The notes under the pieces are model-generated. The model did no database searches. It worked only from the letters and a program-made list of their open reading frames with translations, and was not told the origin of the DNA. The translations under genes were made by a program, and so were the position numbers. From assembly GCF_013426895.1 (NCBI RefSeq), contig NZ_AP023174.1, positions 434,001-498,000 on the forward strand: a stretch of 64,000 nucleotides of DNA, in the 5' to 3' direction. The stretch comes from Paraburkholderia largidicola. Lineage in GTDB: Bacteria; Pseudomonadota; Gammaproteobacteria; Burkholderiales; Burkholderiaceae. Of this stretch, positions 18,142 to 28,223 are shown piece after piece. Each line of letters starts with the position of its first letter. Within the stretch, counting starts at the first letter, position 1.

Positions 18142-18528
18142 ATGAAGCGTTATGGCGTTGAAGGTGGCAAGGGAACGGGCGGTCAGGTGATGCCGTTTGC
18201 GCGTGCGGTCGAGGCGGATGGCTGGCTGTTCGTGTCGGGGCAGACGCCGATGGAAAACGGCGAAGTGATCAATGGCGGGATTGTCGAGCAGTCGCACAAG
18301 ACCATTCAAAACGTGCTGGCGATTTTGACCGAGGCCGGGTATGGGCCTGAGCACGTCGTGCGGTGTGGGGTGTGGCTCGATGATCCGCGGGACTTTGCTT
18401 CTTTCAACAAGGTGTTCAAGGAGTACTTTGGGGCGAATCCGCCTGCGCGGGCATGTGTTGTGTCTTCGATGGTGATCGACTGTAAGGTTGAGGTTGATTG
18501 CGTTGCTTATAAGAAGCCTGCGGCTTAA
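18142..18528 (+). CDS. RidA/YjgF-family enamine/imine deaminase
   Basis: 128-aa RidA-superfamily protein with 'PFARAVEADGWLFVSGQTPMENGEV' and the C-terminal 'ARACVVSSMVIDCKVEVDCVAYK' typical of the trimeric fold. Family members hydrolyse 2-aminoacrylate and related imines made by PLP dehydratases. The Arg usually found in the 'PxRxxV' substrate loop appears here as 'NPPARACVV', so deaminase activity is plausible. An AGGAG box precedes the ATG. It completes the deacylase-deaminase-RidA pathway. The last third of the gene has unusual T/G-rich synonymous codons (18481-18540 has 43 G+T and only 6 C of 60 bases), matching the skewed DNA leading into the repeat element. Confidence 0.9.
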   Translation: MKRYGVEGGKGTGGQVMPFARAVEADGWLFVSGQTPMENGEVINGGIVEQSHKTIQNVLAILTEAGYGPEHVVRCGVWLDDPRDFASFNKVFKEYFGANPPARACVVSSMVIDCKVEVDCVAYKKPAA

Positions 18529-18575
18529 GGTTTTTGGTTTTGCTGCGTAAGCGGTGTGGTTTGCTTGCTTTTGCT

Positions 18576-19232
18576 CTGGCATCCGCGTTTTGTTATTGGT
18601 GCTTCAAGCGTTGCCCCTGTGCGGGGCGGCACCTACTTTTCTTTGCCGCCGCAAAGAAAAGTAGGCAAAAGAAAGCGGCTCACACCGCCAGCCCGTGTTC
18701 ATATCCACGGGCCCTCAACGTCCCCACACTTCACACGGCAGCGCACTGGTTTGCATTCGTTGCCAACGCTTTTAACGCGCGCCTCACCCGCTTCAAATTC
18801 GTGTGCACGGAACGGCGGCAGCGAACGGCGTGTGCCGCCCAGGTGGCAAACTCTGTGTAGGTTGTCGCGGCTTATGCGTTAGCGTTCTTACGGCGTTGGG
18901 CGCGTGCGCAATCGGTCCGGGGTGATGCGTGTGGAGCACCGAGGGCCTACACACAGTTTGCCACCTGGGCGGCAGTGGACTATCTGGCGCGGCATGCTGC
19001 AGTGCGGGTAAGTGAAGTGGGTGAGGCGCGCATTTAGAGCGCTGGCAACGGACGTGGGTCACGTGGTTGCCGTGTGAAGCGTAGGAACCTTTGGGGGCCC
19101 TCAGGCAAATACAAGAACTGGCGGTGTGAGCCGCTTTCTTTTGCCTACTTTTCTTTGCGGCGGCAAAGAAAAGTAGGTGCCGCCCCGCACAGGGGCGACG
19201 CGTGAAGCAAGCTAACGAATCGCGGATGCCAG
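18576..19232. repeat. Large inverted-arm repeat element, copy A
   Basis: A 657-bp non-coding element between the convergent ridA and queF genes. It opens with CTGGCATCCGCG and closes with its complement. Each arm has a GCCCC/GGGGC hairpin (18613-18627; 19182-19196) and a 15-bp-stem hairpin, CCTACTTTTCTTTGC with GCAAAGAAAAGTAGG (18632-18665; 19144-19177). Further in, the arms share inverted blocks CTTCACACGGCA, CGTTGCCA and CCAGGTGGCAAACT. The variable blocks differ between arms: GCGGCAGCGA at 18815-18824 on the left, and a different 25-bp block at 18975-18999 on the right. The 85-bp centre is not symmetrical. Near-identical copies occur at 44656 and 53630. Confidence 0.9.
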
Positions 19233-19321
19233 CGAAAGCGAAAGCGAAAGCGCAAACGCAAATGCAAATGCCGTTACGCGGATGCCAGCGCAAAGCGCAA
19301 AAACCCCCAAGCGTCGCAGAC
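19233..19321. other. A+C-rich outer flank of copy A
   Basis: Just outside the core, GAAAGC-type hexamers are repeated in tandem (about 19234-19258) and degrade into CAAATG units. A second GCGGATGCCAGCGC follows at 19278-19291, then AGCGTCGCAGAC (19310-19321), which also ends copy C. The strand is A+C-rich (39 of 60 in 19261-19320, only 6 T). No gene is seen. Confidence 0.6.
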
Positions 19322-19328
19322 AGAAAAA

Positions 19329-20153
19329 CTACTGCCTTGCAGTCCGCAAATTATCCGGCATCGGCAGATTAAAGTTCGTGCGGAAAGGATTGATATCCAG
19401 CCCACCGCGCCGGGTATAGCGCGCATACACAGCCAGCTTCACAGGCTGACAAACCTTGAGCACATCGAGAAAGATCTTCTCGACACATTGCTCATGAAAC
19501 CCCGTATGGTTTCGATAAGAAATAATGTACCGCAGCAAAGAGGCGTGATCGATCTGCGGCCCCACGTAGTGGATCTGAACAGAACCCCAATCAGGCTGCC
19601 CCGTCACGGGACAATTAGACTTCAAAAGATTGGAGAACAAGGTCTCCTCAGTGGGCGCCTCATCAAGCGCCGCCTTGAGCAACGAAGCATCCGGCAGATA
19701 AACATCCGTATCCAGATCGAGGCGGTCCAGCGAAGTCCCTTCAAACTCATCGAGTGCGAGCTTGGAAAACTCCGCCGGCGGATAAAGATGCAACGAAACA
19801 GATGACCCGCACGCAGCAGAAACGTCCCGCTTGATCGTGTCACGAACGGTCTCGATCGAATCGAACGCGGTCTGCGCAAATGACCCGAGATAAAGCTTAA
19901 AAGACTTCGACTCAACGATATTCGGCGAATCCGCCGGAACAAAGAAGGTCGCAATTGCAATCTGCGGCTTGCCGCGCGCATTGAGCCACGACAGCTCGTA
20001 AGCGTTCCAGATATCCGTGCCGAAAAACGGCAGCGTCGCGCCAACGCCTATCTGCTCGCGCGCATTCTTGCGCGCAATCGGAAAGAGCAGCGATGCATCG
20101 TACTGTTCGGTGTAGCTGGACGGTTTGCCCAGCGGTGATTGTTCGGGTGTCAT
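19329..20153 (-). CDS. queF: NADPH-dependent 7-cyano-7-deazaguanine reductase QueF
   Basis: 274-aa type II (bimodular, E. coli-like) QueF, which reduces preQ0 to preQ1 in queuosine tRNA biosynthesis. The nucleophilic Cys sits in '[12 protein letters not shown]', with the conserved Asp seven residues later. The NADPH/QueF loop '[15 protein letters not shown]' and the C-terminal '[29 protein letters not shown]' are intact. Its ATG overlaps the stop of the upstream 5'-nucleotidase by 4 bp, so translation is probably coupled. The 3' end faces repeat copy A. Its + strand near the element shows raised A+C. Confidence 0.95.
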   Translation of the reverse strand: MTPEQSPLGKPSSYTEQYDASLLFPIARKNAREQIGVGATLPFFGTDIWNAYELSWLNARGKPQIAIATFFVPADSPNIVESKSFKLYLGSFAQTAFDSIETVRDTIKRDVSAACGSSVSLHLYPPAEFSKLALDEFEGTSLDRLDLDTDVYLPDASLLKAALDEAPTEETLFSNLLKSNCPVTGQPDWGSVQIHYVGPQIDHASLLRYIISYRNHTGFHEQCVEKIFLDVLKVCQPVKLAVYARYTRRGGLDINPFRTNFNLPMPDNLRTARQ

Positions 20154-21052
20154 GATGCGTTCACGATGCCACTCAGCACATGCCCGATCGCTGTCACGTC
20201 ACGGGCCGATTCGCAGTGGCGAATTTGGTCGTCGAAGAAAAAGTCCGGCTCGAACTCGCGCAAAAACGCGCTCTTGTCGAGCCCGCCAAGAAACATCGCT
20301 TCGTCGATTTCGATGTTCCAGGCCATCAAGGTGCGTATCGCCCGCTCATGCGCAGGCGCCGAACGCGCCGTCACCAGCGCAGTGCGAATGTGCATCGGCG
20401 CGGCTTCGTCAGCCAGCGTCTGCAGTCGATGCAACGCTTTCAACAAAGGCTTCAAAGGTCCATCGGCAAGCGGCAAATCCTTGTTGTCGATCTCATGACC
20501 GACGAACGCGCCCAAGCCGTCCTTCTGAAACACGCGCTCTGCCTCGTCGGAAAACAGCACCGCGTCGCCGTCGAACGCAATGCGGATTTCGTCCGGATAC
20601 TTGCTCGCCATTTTCGCCGATTCGGGCAACACGCGTGCAGCGGGAAATCCAGCGGCCAGCGCATCGCGCACGTCGTCCTGATTCGCCGACAGAAACAGCG
20701 ACGCATTCAGCGGCTTCAGATACGCGAACGGTGCGCGGCCGCGTGTGAACACCCCGCGCTCGATCGCCAGCCCGTGCTCGCGGCATGAACTGAACGCGCG
20801 CAAGCCGCTGATGGGATCGCTGCGCGACAGAATCACGACTTCCACACAGTGCCCACCCGTATTCAGCGCAAGCAGCTTGCGAATCAGCGGAAACGCAACG
20901 CCCGGCTTGGCCGGCACGTTCAGACGCTCGCGCTGCAGCGCTTCGTAGTCGCGCAGATTGCCGTCCTCGTACACACGGTTCTCTTCCTCGAAATCAAACA
21001 GCGCGCGCGAGGAGATCGCCACTACCAGTTTGTCGTCGAGCGAAAAGGCCAT
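20150..21052 (-). CDS. Cytosolic 5'-nucleotidase (cN-I family)
   Basis: 300-aa protein matching the 5'-nucleotidase cN-I family. It begins '[20 protein letters not shown]', where the family's active-site Asp lies in 'FDFE', and later has '[16 protein letters not shown]' and '[27 protein letters not shown]', the C-terminal Asp-rich motif. It would dephosphorylate nucleoside monophosphates. Its 4-bp overlap with queF suggests a nucleotide or deazaguanine salvage link, but that is inference. Only about 12 bp separates it from ilvA upstream, so the three minus-strand genes probably form one transcript. Confidence 0.88.
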   Translation of the reverse strand: MAFSLDDKLVVAISSRALFDFEEENRVYEDGNLRDYEALQRERLNVPAKPGVAFPLIRKLLALNTGGHCVEVVILSRSDPISGLRAFSSCREHGLAIERGVFTRGRAPFAYLKPLNASLFLSANQDDVRDALAAGFPAARVLPESAKMASKYPDEIRIAFDGDAVLFSDEAERVFQKDGLGAFVGHEIDNKDLPLADGPLKPLLKALHRLQTLADEAAPMHIRTALVTARSAPAHERAIRTLMAWNIEIDEAMFLGGLDKSAFLREFEPDFFFDDQIRHCESARDVTAIGHVLSGIVNAS

Positions 21053-21064
21053 ACGCGTGCTTCG

Positions 21065-22588
21065 TTATCCGAGGAACAGTCGATACACCGGGTTCAACGT
21101 CTCTTCCCAATACGGATAGCCGAGCGTCGCAAGGAAGCGCGCGAATTCCGAATCTTCCGCCGACGGCACCTGAATGCCGACAAGGATCGAGCTGTAGTCC
21201 GCGCCCTGGTTCCGGTAATGGAAGAGGCTGATATTCCAGTTCGGCGCCATCGACGACAGGAACTTCATCAGCGCGCCGGGCCGTTCGGGAAACTCGAAGC
21301 GGAACAGGCGCTCGTCATGCGCGAGCGCAGACCGTCCGCCGACCATGTAACGAATATGCTGCTTCGACAGTTCGTCGCCCGTCAGATCGACGGTGGCGAA
21401 GTTGTGCGCCTCGAACGCGCCCTTGATCTGCGCGGACTCGCTGCGATTGCGGATCTGCACGCCGACAAAGATATGGGCCGACGCCGAATCCGCAATACGG
21501 TAGTTGAACTCGGTGACGCTGCGCGTGCCGACCAGTTCACAGAAACGCTTGAAGCTGCCGCGTTCTTCGGGAATCGTCACCGCGAACACGGCCTCGCGCG
21601 CCTCGCCGACTTCCGCGCGCTCCGCGACGAAGCGCATGCGGTCGAAGTTCATGTTCGCGCCGGACGTGATGGCGATCAGCGTCTGGTTTTCGATGCCTTC
21701 ACGTTCCGCGTACTGCTTCGCGCCCGCGACGGCCAGCGAGCCGGCCGGCTCCAGCACGCTGCGGGTGTCCTGAAAGACGTCCTTGATCGCCGCGCACAGT
21801 GCGTCGGTGTCGACGGTCAGCACTTCGTCGAGATATTCCTGGCACAGGCGGAACGTCTCTTCGCCGACCAGCTTGACGGCCGTACCGTCCGAAAACAGGC
21901 CGACTTCGTTCAGCGTCACGCGCTTGCCCGCCTTCAGCGATTGCGCCATCGCGCACGAATCGTCCGTCTGAACGCCGATCACCTTGATCTCCGGGCGCAC
22001 CGATTTCACGTACGCCGCGATGCCCGCCGCGAGACCGCCGCCGCCGATGGGAACGAAGATCGCGTGAATGGGCGCCTGATGCTGGCTCAGCACTTCCATT
22101 GCGACCGTGCCCTGGCCGGCGATCACGTATTCGTCGTCGAACGGATGGACGAAGGTGAGGCCGTGTTGTTCCTGCAGTTTGACGGCGTGCGCGTAGGCGT
22201 CGCTGAACGATTCGCCCGACTGCACGACTTCGACGGTCGGGCCACCATGTGTGCGCACGGCATCGACCTTCACCTGCGGCGTCGTCACGGGAACGACGAT
22301 GATCGCCTTCACGCCCATGCGGGCCGCCGACAACGCGACGCCTTGTGCATGGTTGCCCGCCGAAGCCGTAATCACGCCGCGCGCGAGGGCGTCGGCGGGA
22401 ATGTGCGCCATCTTGTTGTAGGCGCCGCGCAGCTTGAACGAGAAGACGGGTTGATTGTCTTCGCGCTTCAGGTAAATCGGGTTGCGCAGCCGTGCGGACA
22501 GATTCCGCGCATGTTCGAGTTCGGTCTCACGCGCGACGTCGTAGACGCGGGCGGTGAGGATTTTCTTCAGGTAGTCGTGGGAAGCCAT
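21065..22588 (-). CDS. ilvA: Threonine ammonia-lyase, biosynthetic
   Basis: 507-aa PLP enzyme deaminating L-threonine to 2-oxobutanoate, the first step of isoleucine synthesis. The Schiff-base K52 is in 'VFSFKLRGAYNK', the phosphate-binding loop is 'PIGGGGLAAG', and the catalytic domain extends to about residue 320. Two C-terminal ACT-like regulatory repeats follow ('VFAVTIPEERGSFKRFC' and 'RLFRFEFPERPGALMKFL'), which in the family mediate isoleucine inhibition and valine activation. Length matches E. coli IlvA. It starts a minus-strand run with the nucleotidase and queF. A 594-bp non-coding gap lies upstream. Confidence 0.95.
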   Translation of the reverse strand: MASHDYLKKILTARVYDVARETELEHARNLSARLRNPIYLKREDNQPVFSFKLRGAYNKMAHIPADALARGVITASAGNHAQGVALSAARMGVKAIIVVPVTTPQVKVDAVRTHGGPTVEVVQSGESFSDAYAHAVKLQEQHGLTFVHPFDDEYVIAGQGTVAMEVLSQHQAPIHAIFVPIGGGGLAAGIAAYVKSVRPEIKVIGVQTDDSCAMAQSLKAGKRVTLNEVGLFSDGTAVKLVGEETFRLCQEYLDEVLTVDTDALCAAIKDVFQDTRSVLEPAGSLAVAGAKQYAEREGIENQTLIAITSGANMNFDRMRFVAERAEVGEAREAVFAVTIPEERGSFKRFCELVGTRSVTEFNYRIADSASAHIFVGVQIRNRSESAQIKGAFEAHNFATVDLTGDELSKQHIRYMVGGRSALAHDERLFRFEFPERPGALMKFLSSMAPNWNISLFHYRNQGADYSSILVGIQVPSAEDSEFARFLATLGYPYWEETLNPVYRLFLG

Positions 22589-23182
22589 GCGGGTGACGCG
22601 CGATGCGCTATTTCGGACGGGAAAGGATCAATGATAGCGCCAACCGTCTGTCCGGACGCGGCTGATCCGGGATTTGTCCGATTGCGTTCGCTTTATCGGC
22701 AAGCTTGGCCAGCCGACCGGACGGTCGAAAAATCGGGCTCAACGTGGACACGGACGCGATGCATTTTGCGGGCGTCGCCGCCGGGCATTTTCGTGGCGAA
22801 TTCTGGCAAGCCAACGCGCAAAGGCTTGTCGCGCGGACATTCAGGCGTCAACGCGCAATAGGATCATGCGGTAGAATCCTATTTTGGAACAAGGATCGGA
22901 AGATGCACTGGCAGCCTCGGATCGCCCATTTGATGCCCGTCCCGCGCGAGTCTCGTCCCGCGGCGCAGCGGCACGTGCGGCATTCACGATCGTGTAGCTG
23001 CCTCTGAGCGCCCGCGAGGCGACCGGTCACCCACGTTCCAGCCATATCCCCGGCGATCCCGGGCGCTGGCCTGCCGGTTGCGGCTTCGCACACTAGAAAG
23101 ATTTCCAGCATTGCGCCCCACGCGCATTGTCAGCGGGCCTCAGCGATGAGTGCGCGCCGCTGACCTACCGAGTCGTCCAAAC
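22589..23182. other. Divergent intergenic region ilvA / FAD oxidoreductase
   Basis: 594 bp between two divergent genes with no credible coding frame. It must hold both promoters. TAGAATCC at 22873-22880 is a possible -10 box but has no partner at the right distance. Composition is typical of the genome and no strong hairpin with a T-run, T-box or leader peptide rich in branched-chain residues was found. Confidence 0.5.
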
Positions 23183-26100
23183 ATGAACGCACCTCAAGTT
23201 TTCGATCCGCACGGCGCCGCCGCCACCGTTGCCGCCGACGCCGAACCGCGTCTGCGCGAAATCCCGTACAACTACACGTCGTTTTCCGACCGCGAAATCG
23301 TTATTCGCCTGCTCGGCGACGAAGCCTGGGCCGCGCTCGACGAACTGCGCGCGGAACGCCGCACCGGCCGCTCGGCGCGCATGCTGTACGAAGTGCTCGG
23401 CGATATCTGGGTCGTGCGCCGCAATCCTTACCTGCAGGACGATCTGCTCGACAACCCGAAGCGCCGCGCGCTGCTGATCGAAGCGTTGAATCACCGTCTG
23501 ACCGAAATCGAAAAGCGCCGCCGCGCCGACCTCGTCGAACATGGCGACGATGCGGGCGTCGATCGCGCGGCGCGTGTCGAAACGCTGGTCGCCGCCGCGC
23601 GCCGCGCCGTCGATGCGTTTGCGGGTGAGTTCGAGAAGATGGCCGAGCTGCGCCGCCGCTCGACCAAGGTGCTGGGCCGCCAGACGCAGAAGGACAACAT
23701 CCGTTTCGACGGCCTTGCGCGTGTTTCGCACGTGACGGACGCGACCGACTGGCGCGTCGAATATCCGTTCGTCGTCTTGACGCCGGACTCGGAAGCCGAA
23801 ATCGCCGGTCTCATCAAGGCGTGTTTCGAACTCGGCCTGACCGTGATTCCGCGCGGCGGCGGCACGGGCTATACGGGCGGCGCGGTGCCGCTGACGCCGT
23901 TCTCGGCTGTCATCAACACTGAAAAGCTCGAACAGCTCGGCGCGGTCGAACTGACCGAATTGCCCGGCGTCGCGCACAAGGTGCCGACCATTTTCTCCGG
24001 CGCAGGCGTCGTCACGCGTCGCGTGACGGAAGCGGCCGAGCAGGCGGGCTATGTGTTCGCCGTCGATCCGACCTCGCTGGACGCATCGTGCATCGGCGGT
24101 AATGTCGCGATGAACGCAGGCGGCAAGAAGGCGGTGTTGTGGGGCACGGCGCTCGACAACCTCGCGTGGTGGCGCATGGTCGACCCGGAAGGGAACTGGC
24201 TCGAAGTCACACGCCTCGATCACAACCTCGGCAAGATTCACGACATTCCCGTCGCGCGCTTCGAACTGAAGTGGTTCGACGGCGAATACGCGCCGGGCGA
24301 AAAGCTGCTGCGCACCGAGTCGCTCGACATCGAAGGGCGGCGTTTTCGCAAGGAAGGTCTCGGCAAGGACGTCACGGATAAATTCCTCGCTGGTCTGCCG
24401 GGCATCCAGAAAGAAGGCTGCGACGGCCTGATTACGTCGGCGCGCTGGGTGCTGCACAAGATGCCCGCGCATACGCGCACGGTCTGTCTGGAGTTCTTCG
24501 GCCAGGCGCGCGAAGCGATTCCGAGCATCGTCGAAATCAAGGACTATCTGTTCGAAACGTCGAAACAGGGCGGCGCGATTCTCGCGGGCCTCGAACACCT
24601 CGACGAGCGTTATCTGCGCGCGGTCGGCTACGCGACCAAGAGCAAGCGCAATGCGTTTCCGAAGATGGTGCTGATCGGCGATATCGTCGGTGACGATGCC
24701 GATGCCGTCGCGACGGCGACGTCGGAAGTGATCCGCATGGCCAACGGCAAGAGCGGCGAAGGCTTCGTCGCCGTGAGCGCCGAGGCGCGCAAACGCTTCT
24801 GGCTCGACCGCAGCCGCACGGCCGCGATCGCGAAGCACACCAACGCGTTCAAGATCAACGAAGACGTCGTGATTCCGCTCAACCGCATGGGCGAGTATAC
24901 GGACGGCATCGAGCGCATCAACATCGAACTGTCGATCAAGAACAAGCTGCAACTGGTCGACGCGCTCGAAGCGTTCTTCAAGAGCGGCAAGCTGCCGCTC
25001 GGCAAAAGCGACGACGCGAACGAAATTCCGAGCGCCGAACTGCTCGAAGATCGCGTGCAGCAGGCGCTCGAACTGCTCGGCCATGTGAAGAAGCGCTGGG
25101 AATTCCTGCGCGACAAGCTCGATCTGTCGTTGCGTGAAGCGCAGCACTATCTGGTGGGACTCGGCTATGCGGGGCTCGCGGAGAAATTCGCGGATCGTGT
25201 CGACGATCAACCGGACGCGAACGTGTTCCATATCGTCCAGGATCGCACGGTGCGCGTGTCGTGGAAGCAGGAGATCCGCGCGGAACTGCGCCAGATCTTC
25301 AACGGCGGCGAGTTCAAACCGATCCTCGACGAAGCGCAGGCCATCCATAAGCAGGTGCTGCGCGGCCGCGTGTTCGTCGCGCTCCACATGCACGCGGGCG
25401 ACGGCAACGTTCACACGAACATTCCCGTCAACTCCGACAACTACGAGATGCTGCAGGACGCGCATCACGCGGTGGCGCGCATCATGAAGCTCGCGCGTTC
25501 GCTGGATGGCGTGATTTCCGGCGAGCACGGCATCGGCATCACGAAGCTCGAATTCCTGACGGAAGACGAGATCGGCGAATTCCGCGCGTACAAGCAGCGC
25601 GTCGATCCGCATGGCCGCTTCAACAAGGGCAAGCTGCTCGAGGGCGCCGATTTGCGCAACGCGTACACGCCGTCGTTCGGGCTGATGGGCTATGAATCGC
25701 TGATCATGCAGCAGTCCGATATCGGCGCGATCGCCGATTCGGTGAAGGACTGCCTGCGCTGCGGCAAGTGCAAGCCCGTGTGCGCGACGCACGTGCCGCG
25801 CGCGAACCTGCTGTACAGCCCGCGCAACAAGATTCTCGCCACGTCGCTGCTGGTCGAGGCGTTCCTGTACGAAGAGCAGACGCGCCGTGGCGTGTCGATC
25901 AAGCATTGGGACGAGTTCAACGATGTCGCCGATCACTGCACCGTCTGCCACAAGTGCGTGACGCCGTGTCCGGTGAAGATCGACTTCGGCGATGTCACGA
26001 TGAACATGCGCAATCTGCTGCGCAAGATGGGCAAGAAGAAGTTCAACGCGGGCAACGCGGCGGGCATGTTCTTCCTCAACGCGACGAATCCGCAGACCAT

Positions 26101-27268
26101 CAATCTCGCGCGCACCGCGATGATGGGCGTCGGCTACAAGGCGCAGCGTCTCGGCAACGACGTGCTGAAGAAGCTCGTCAAGAAGCAGACGGCGCATCCG
26201 CCCGCGACGACGGGCAAGCCGCCTGTGGTCGAGCAGGTGATCCACTTCGTCAACAAGAAGATGCCGGGCAACCTGCCGAAGAAAACGGCGCGCGCGCTGC
26301 TCGACATCGAAGACAACAAGATCGTGCCGATCATCCGCAACCCGAAGGCCACGACGGTCGATTCGGAAGCGGTGTTCTATTTCCCCGGCTGCGGTTCCGA
26401 GCGCCTGTTTTCGCAGGTCGGTCTCGCGACCCAGGCGATGCTGTGGGAAGCGGGCGTGCAGACGGTGCTGCCGCCGGGCTATCTGTGTTGCGGCTATCCG
26501 CAGCGCGGCTCGGGGCAGTTCGACAAGGCCGAACAGATCGTCACGGATAACCGCGTGCTGTTCCACCGTGTCGCGAACACGCTGAACTATCTCGACATCA
26601 AGACGGTGGTCGTGTCGTGCGGCACGTGTTACGACCAGCTGGCGGGCTACGAATTCGAGAAGATCTTCCCGGGTTGCCGGATCATCGACATCCACGAATT
26701 CCTGCTGGAGAAGGGCATCAAGCTCGAGGGTGTGACGGGCACGCGCTACATGTATCACGACCCGTGCCACACGCCGATCAAGACGATGGACCCGGTCAAG
26801 CTGGTCAATGAGCTGATGGGGGCCGAAAAGAACGACGGCTACAGGATCGAGAAGAACGATCGTTGTTGCGGCGAGTCGGGCACGCTGGCTGTCACGCGTC
26901 CGGATATTTCGACGCAGGTGCGCTTCCGCAAGGAAGAGGAAATCCGTAAGGGCGCGGCGAAGTTGCGCGGTATTCCCGTTGTCGCCGATGCGGGCGCGAA
27001 TGCGCAGCCGGGTTCGGTGCTGAAGGCCGGCGACGGCCCGCAGCCGAACGGCGCAACGAATGGTGCAACAAGCGGCGCGGCCACCGACGTCAAGATCCTG
27101 ACCAGCTGCCCGTCCTGTCTGCAAGGCCTGTCGCGCTACAACGAAGACGCGAATATCGAAGCGGACTATATCGTTGTCGAAATTGCGCGACACGTGCTCG
27201 GCGAGAACTGGATGGCCGACTATGTGCAGCGCGCGAACAATGGCGGAATCGAGCGCGTGCTGGTCTAA
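23183..27268 (+). CDS. Giant FAD-linked oxidoreductase / Fe-S protein (DUF3683, GlcD-GlcF-like fusion)
   Basis: 1361-aa fusion. The N-terminal about 190 residues match the DUF3683-type extension. Then comes a VAO/FAD_binding_4 domain ('[12 protein letters not shown]', about 222) with the FAD-oxidase C-terminal domain ('[16 protein letters not shown]', '[14 protein letters not shown]'). Two 4Fe-4S clusters follow ('[11 protein letters not shown]' about 857; '[12 protein letters not shown]' about 919). Two CCG domains come last ('[10 protein letters not shown]', '[11 protein letters not shown]', 'CGTCYDQL', 'RCCGESG'). This combines glycolate-oxidase/D-lactate-dehydrogenase subunits in one chain, so it should oxidise a D-2-hydroxy acid and pass electrons towards quinone. 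Start 23183 (MNAPQV) is chosen over a GTG 33 bp upstream. Ubiquinone genes lie downstream. Confidence 0.9.
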   Translation: MNAPQVFDPHGAAATVAADAEPRLREIPYNYTSFSDREIVIRLLGDEAWAALDELRAERRTGRSARMLYEVLGDIWVVRRNPYLQDDLLDNPKRRALLIEALNHRLTEIEKRRRADLVEHGDDAGVDRAARVETLVAAARRAVDAFAGEFEKMAELRRRSTKVLGRQTQKDNIRFDGLARVSHVTDATDWRVEYPFVVLTPDSEAEIAGLIKACFELGLTVIPRGGGTGYTGGAVPLTPFSAVINTEKLEQLGAVELTELPGVAHKVPTIFSGAGVVTRRVTEAAEQAGYVFAVDPTSLDASCIGGNVAMNAGGKKAVLWGTALDNLAWWRMVDPEGNWLEVTRLDHNLGKIHDIPVARFELKWFDGEYAPGEKLLRTESLDIEGRRFRKEGLGKDVTDKFLAGLPGIQKEGCDGLITSARWVLHKMPAHTRTVCLEFFGQAREAIPSIVEIKDYLFETSKQGGAILAGLEHLDERYLRAVGYATKSKRNAFPKMVLIGDIVGDDADAVATATSEVIRMANGKSGEGFVAVSAEARKRFWLDRSRTAAIAKHTNAFKINEDVVIPLNRMGEYTDGIERINIELSIKNKLQLVDALEAFFKSGKLPLGKSDDANEIPSAELLEDRVQQALELLGHVKKRWEFLRDKLDLSLREAQHYLVGLGYAGLAEKFADRVDDQPDANVFHIVQDRTVRVSWKQEIRAELRQIFNGGEFKPILDEAQAIHKQVLRGRVFVALHMHAGDGNVHTNIPVNSDNYEMLQDAHHAVARIMKLARSLDGVISGEHGIGITKLEFLTEDEIGEFRAYKQRVDPHGRFNKGKLLEGADLRNAYTPSFGLMGYESLIMQQSDIGAIADSVKDCLRCGKCKPVCATHVPRANLLYSPRNKILATSLLVEAFLYEEQTRRGVSIKHWDEFNDVADHCTVCHKCVTPCPVKIDFGDVTMNMRNLLRKMGKKKFNAGNAAGMFFLNATNPQTINLARTAMMGVGYKAQRLGNDVLKKLVKKQTAHPPATTGKPPVVEQVIHFVNKKMPGNLPKKTARALLDIEDNKIVPIIRNPKATTVDSEAVFYFPGCGSERLFSQVGLATQAMLWEAGVQTVLPPGYLCCGYPQRGSGQFDKAEQIVTDNRVLFHRVANTLNYLDIKTVVVSCGTCYDQLAGYEFEKIFPGCRIIDIHEFLLEKGIKLEGVTGTRYMYHDPCHTPIKTMDPVKLVNELMGAEKNDGYRIEKNDRCCGESGTLAVTRPDISTQVRFRKEEEIRKGAAKLRGIPVVADAGANAQPGSVLKAGDGPQPNGATNGATSGAATDVKILTSCPSCLQGLSRYNEDANIEADYIVVEIARHVLGENWMADYVQRANNGGIERVLV

Positions 27269-27301
27269 TGGCACGATATAAGGTTCCGCTCGAGGACGAC
27301 G

Positions 27302-27730
27302 ATGGACTGTATCTTCTGCCGTGAGGACGGCGGCGATGTACTGTGGCAGGACGACACGCTGCGTGTCGTCCTCGCCGACGAACACGACTACCCCGGATTT
27401 TGCCGCGTGATCTGGAACAGGCATGTCGCCGAGTTTTCCGATCTGGGCGACGGCGAGCGCGACCGTGTGATGCGCGTGGTGTATGCCGTCGAGCGCGCGA
27501 TCCGGCGCATCCTGCAACCCGTCAAAGTGAATCTGGCGAGTCTCGGCAACCAGGTGCCACACGTGCACTGGCATGTGATCCCCCGGTTCTCCAACGACGC
27601 GCATTTTCCGCTGCCCATCTGGGCGCCGCGCCAGCGCACGGTTTCCGAGGCGATGCTGTCGCAGCGGCGCGCGCAGGCCACATTGCTGCGCGAAGCGGTA
27701 CGCGGCGAAATCGAACACGCTCTCGCCTGA
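27302..27730 (+). CDS. HIT-family hydrolase
   Basis: 142-aa histidine-triad protein. It starts 'MDCIFCREDGG', typical of Hint/HIT proteins with an N-terminal Cys pair, and ends the core with 'PHVHWHVIPRF', an H-x-H-x-H triad. Members hydrolyse nucleotidyl phosphoramidates or dinucleoside polyphosphates. GAGGA lies 6 nt before the ATG. It follows the FAD/Fe-S gene by 33 bp and precedes the DUF971 gene by 7 bp, so it is probably in that operon. Confidence 0.92.
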   Translation: MDCIFCREDGGDVLWQDDTLRVVLADEHDYPGFCRVIWNRHVAEFSDLGDGERDRVMRVVYAVERAIRRILQPVKVNLASLGNQVPHVHWHVIPRFSNDAHFPLPIWAPRQRTVSEAMLSQRRAQATLLREAVRGEIEHALA

Positions 27731-27737
27731 GGTCATC

Positions 27738-28151
27738 ATGAGTGGATTGAAACCCGACACGCCGGTGCCCGCCGGCGTCGTCGTTCATGCCGTGTCGCGC
27801 GTGCTCGAACTGCAGTACGCGGGCGGCAAGAGTTACCGCGTGCCGTTCGAACTGATGCGCGTCTATTCGCCTTCGGCGGAAGTGCGCGGCCACGGCCCGG
27901 GCCAGGAGACGCTGCAGACAGGCAAGCGCGAAGTGTCGATCACGGCGCTCGAAGGCGTCGGCAACTACGCATTGCAGCCGACTTTCTCCGACGGCCATAA
28001 CACAGGCATCTATTCGTGGGACCTGCTGTGGGACCTTGCGACCCGCCAGGACGAACTGTGGGCCGAGTATTTCGACAAACTTAAAGCGGCAGGCGTCGAC
28101 CGGGACGCGCCGATGCCCGTATCCGGCCCTGCGCACGGCCACAGACACTGA
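27738..28151 (+). CDS. DUF971 (GBBH-like N-terminal) protein
   Basis: 137-aa stand-alone DUF971 domain, related to the N-terminal domain of gamma-butyrobetaine hydroxylase. Recognisable parts are 'LELQYAGGKSYRVPFELMRVYSPSAEVRGH', 'ITALEGVGNYALQPTFSDGHNTGIYSWDLLWDLA'. It has no catalytic residues I can name. In many proteobacteria it is encoded next to ubiE, as here (73 bp before it), which suggests a link with quinone or Fe-S metabolism; that is context only. Confidence 0.88.
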   Translation: MSGLKPDTPVPAGVVVHAVSRVLELQYAGGKSYRVPFELMRVYSPSAEVRGHGPGQETLQTGKREVSITALEGVGNYALQPTFSDGHNTGIYSWDLLWDLATRQDELWAEYFDKLKAAGVDRDAPMPVSGPAHGHRH

Positions 28152-28223
28152 TACGATTCCCGGCCTTCCCGTCGCTTGATGCGGCGCAACAATTTCTCAG
28201 AATACGCGAAAGGACGAAGCGCG

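Noticed and set aside
18534..18882. Small reading frames in the repeat arms encoding Arg/Lys-rich peptides with 'LLFFAAAKKSRQKKAAHTAS'-like text, recurring in all three element copies
   Set aside because: They are translations of the conserved hairpin arms. The same DNA gives similar peptides in several frames and on both strands, there is no ribosome site, and the frame is not conserved beyond the arms.
22589..23182. Possible riboswitch or attenuator upstream of ilvA
   Set aside because: No T-box features, no leader peptide rich in Ile/Val/Leu codons and no terminator-antiterminator pair could be found on the minus strand.
23165..27760. A 1531-codon open frame on the minus strand opposite the FAD/Fe-S gene (and a similar 1046-codon frame opposite lptD/surA, 57345-60485)
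   Set aside because: GC-rich coding DNA commonly leaves an antisense frame open. The translations are His/Arg/Ala-rich without domains, whereas the + strand proteins are complete families.
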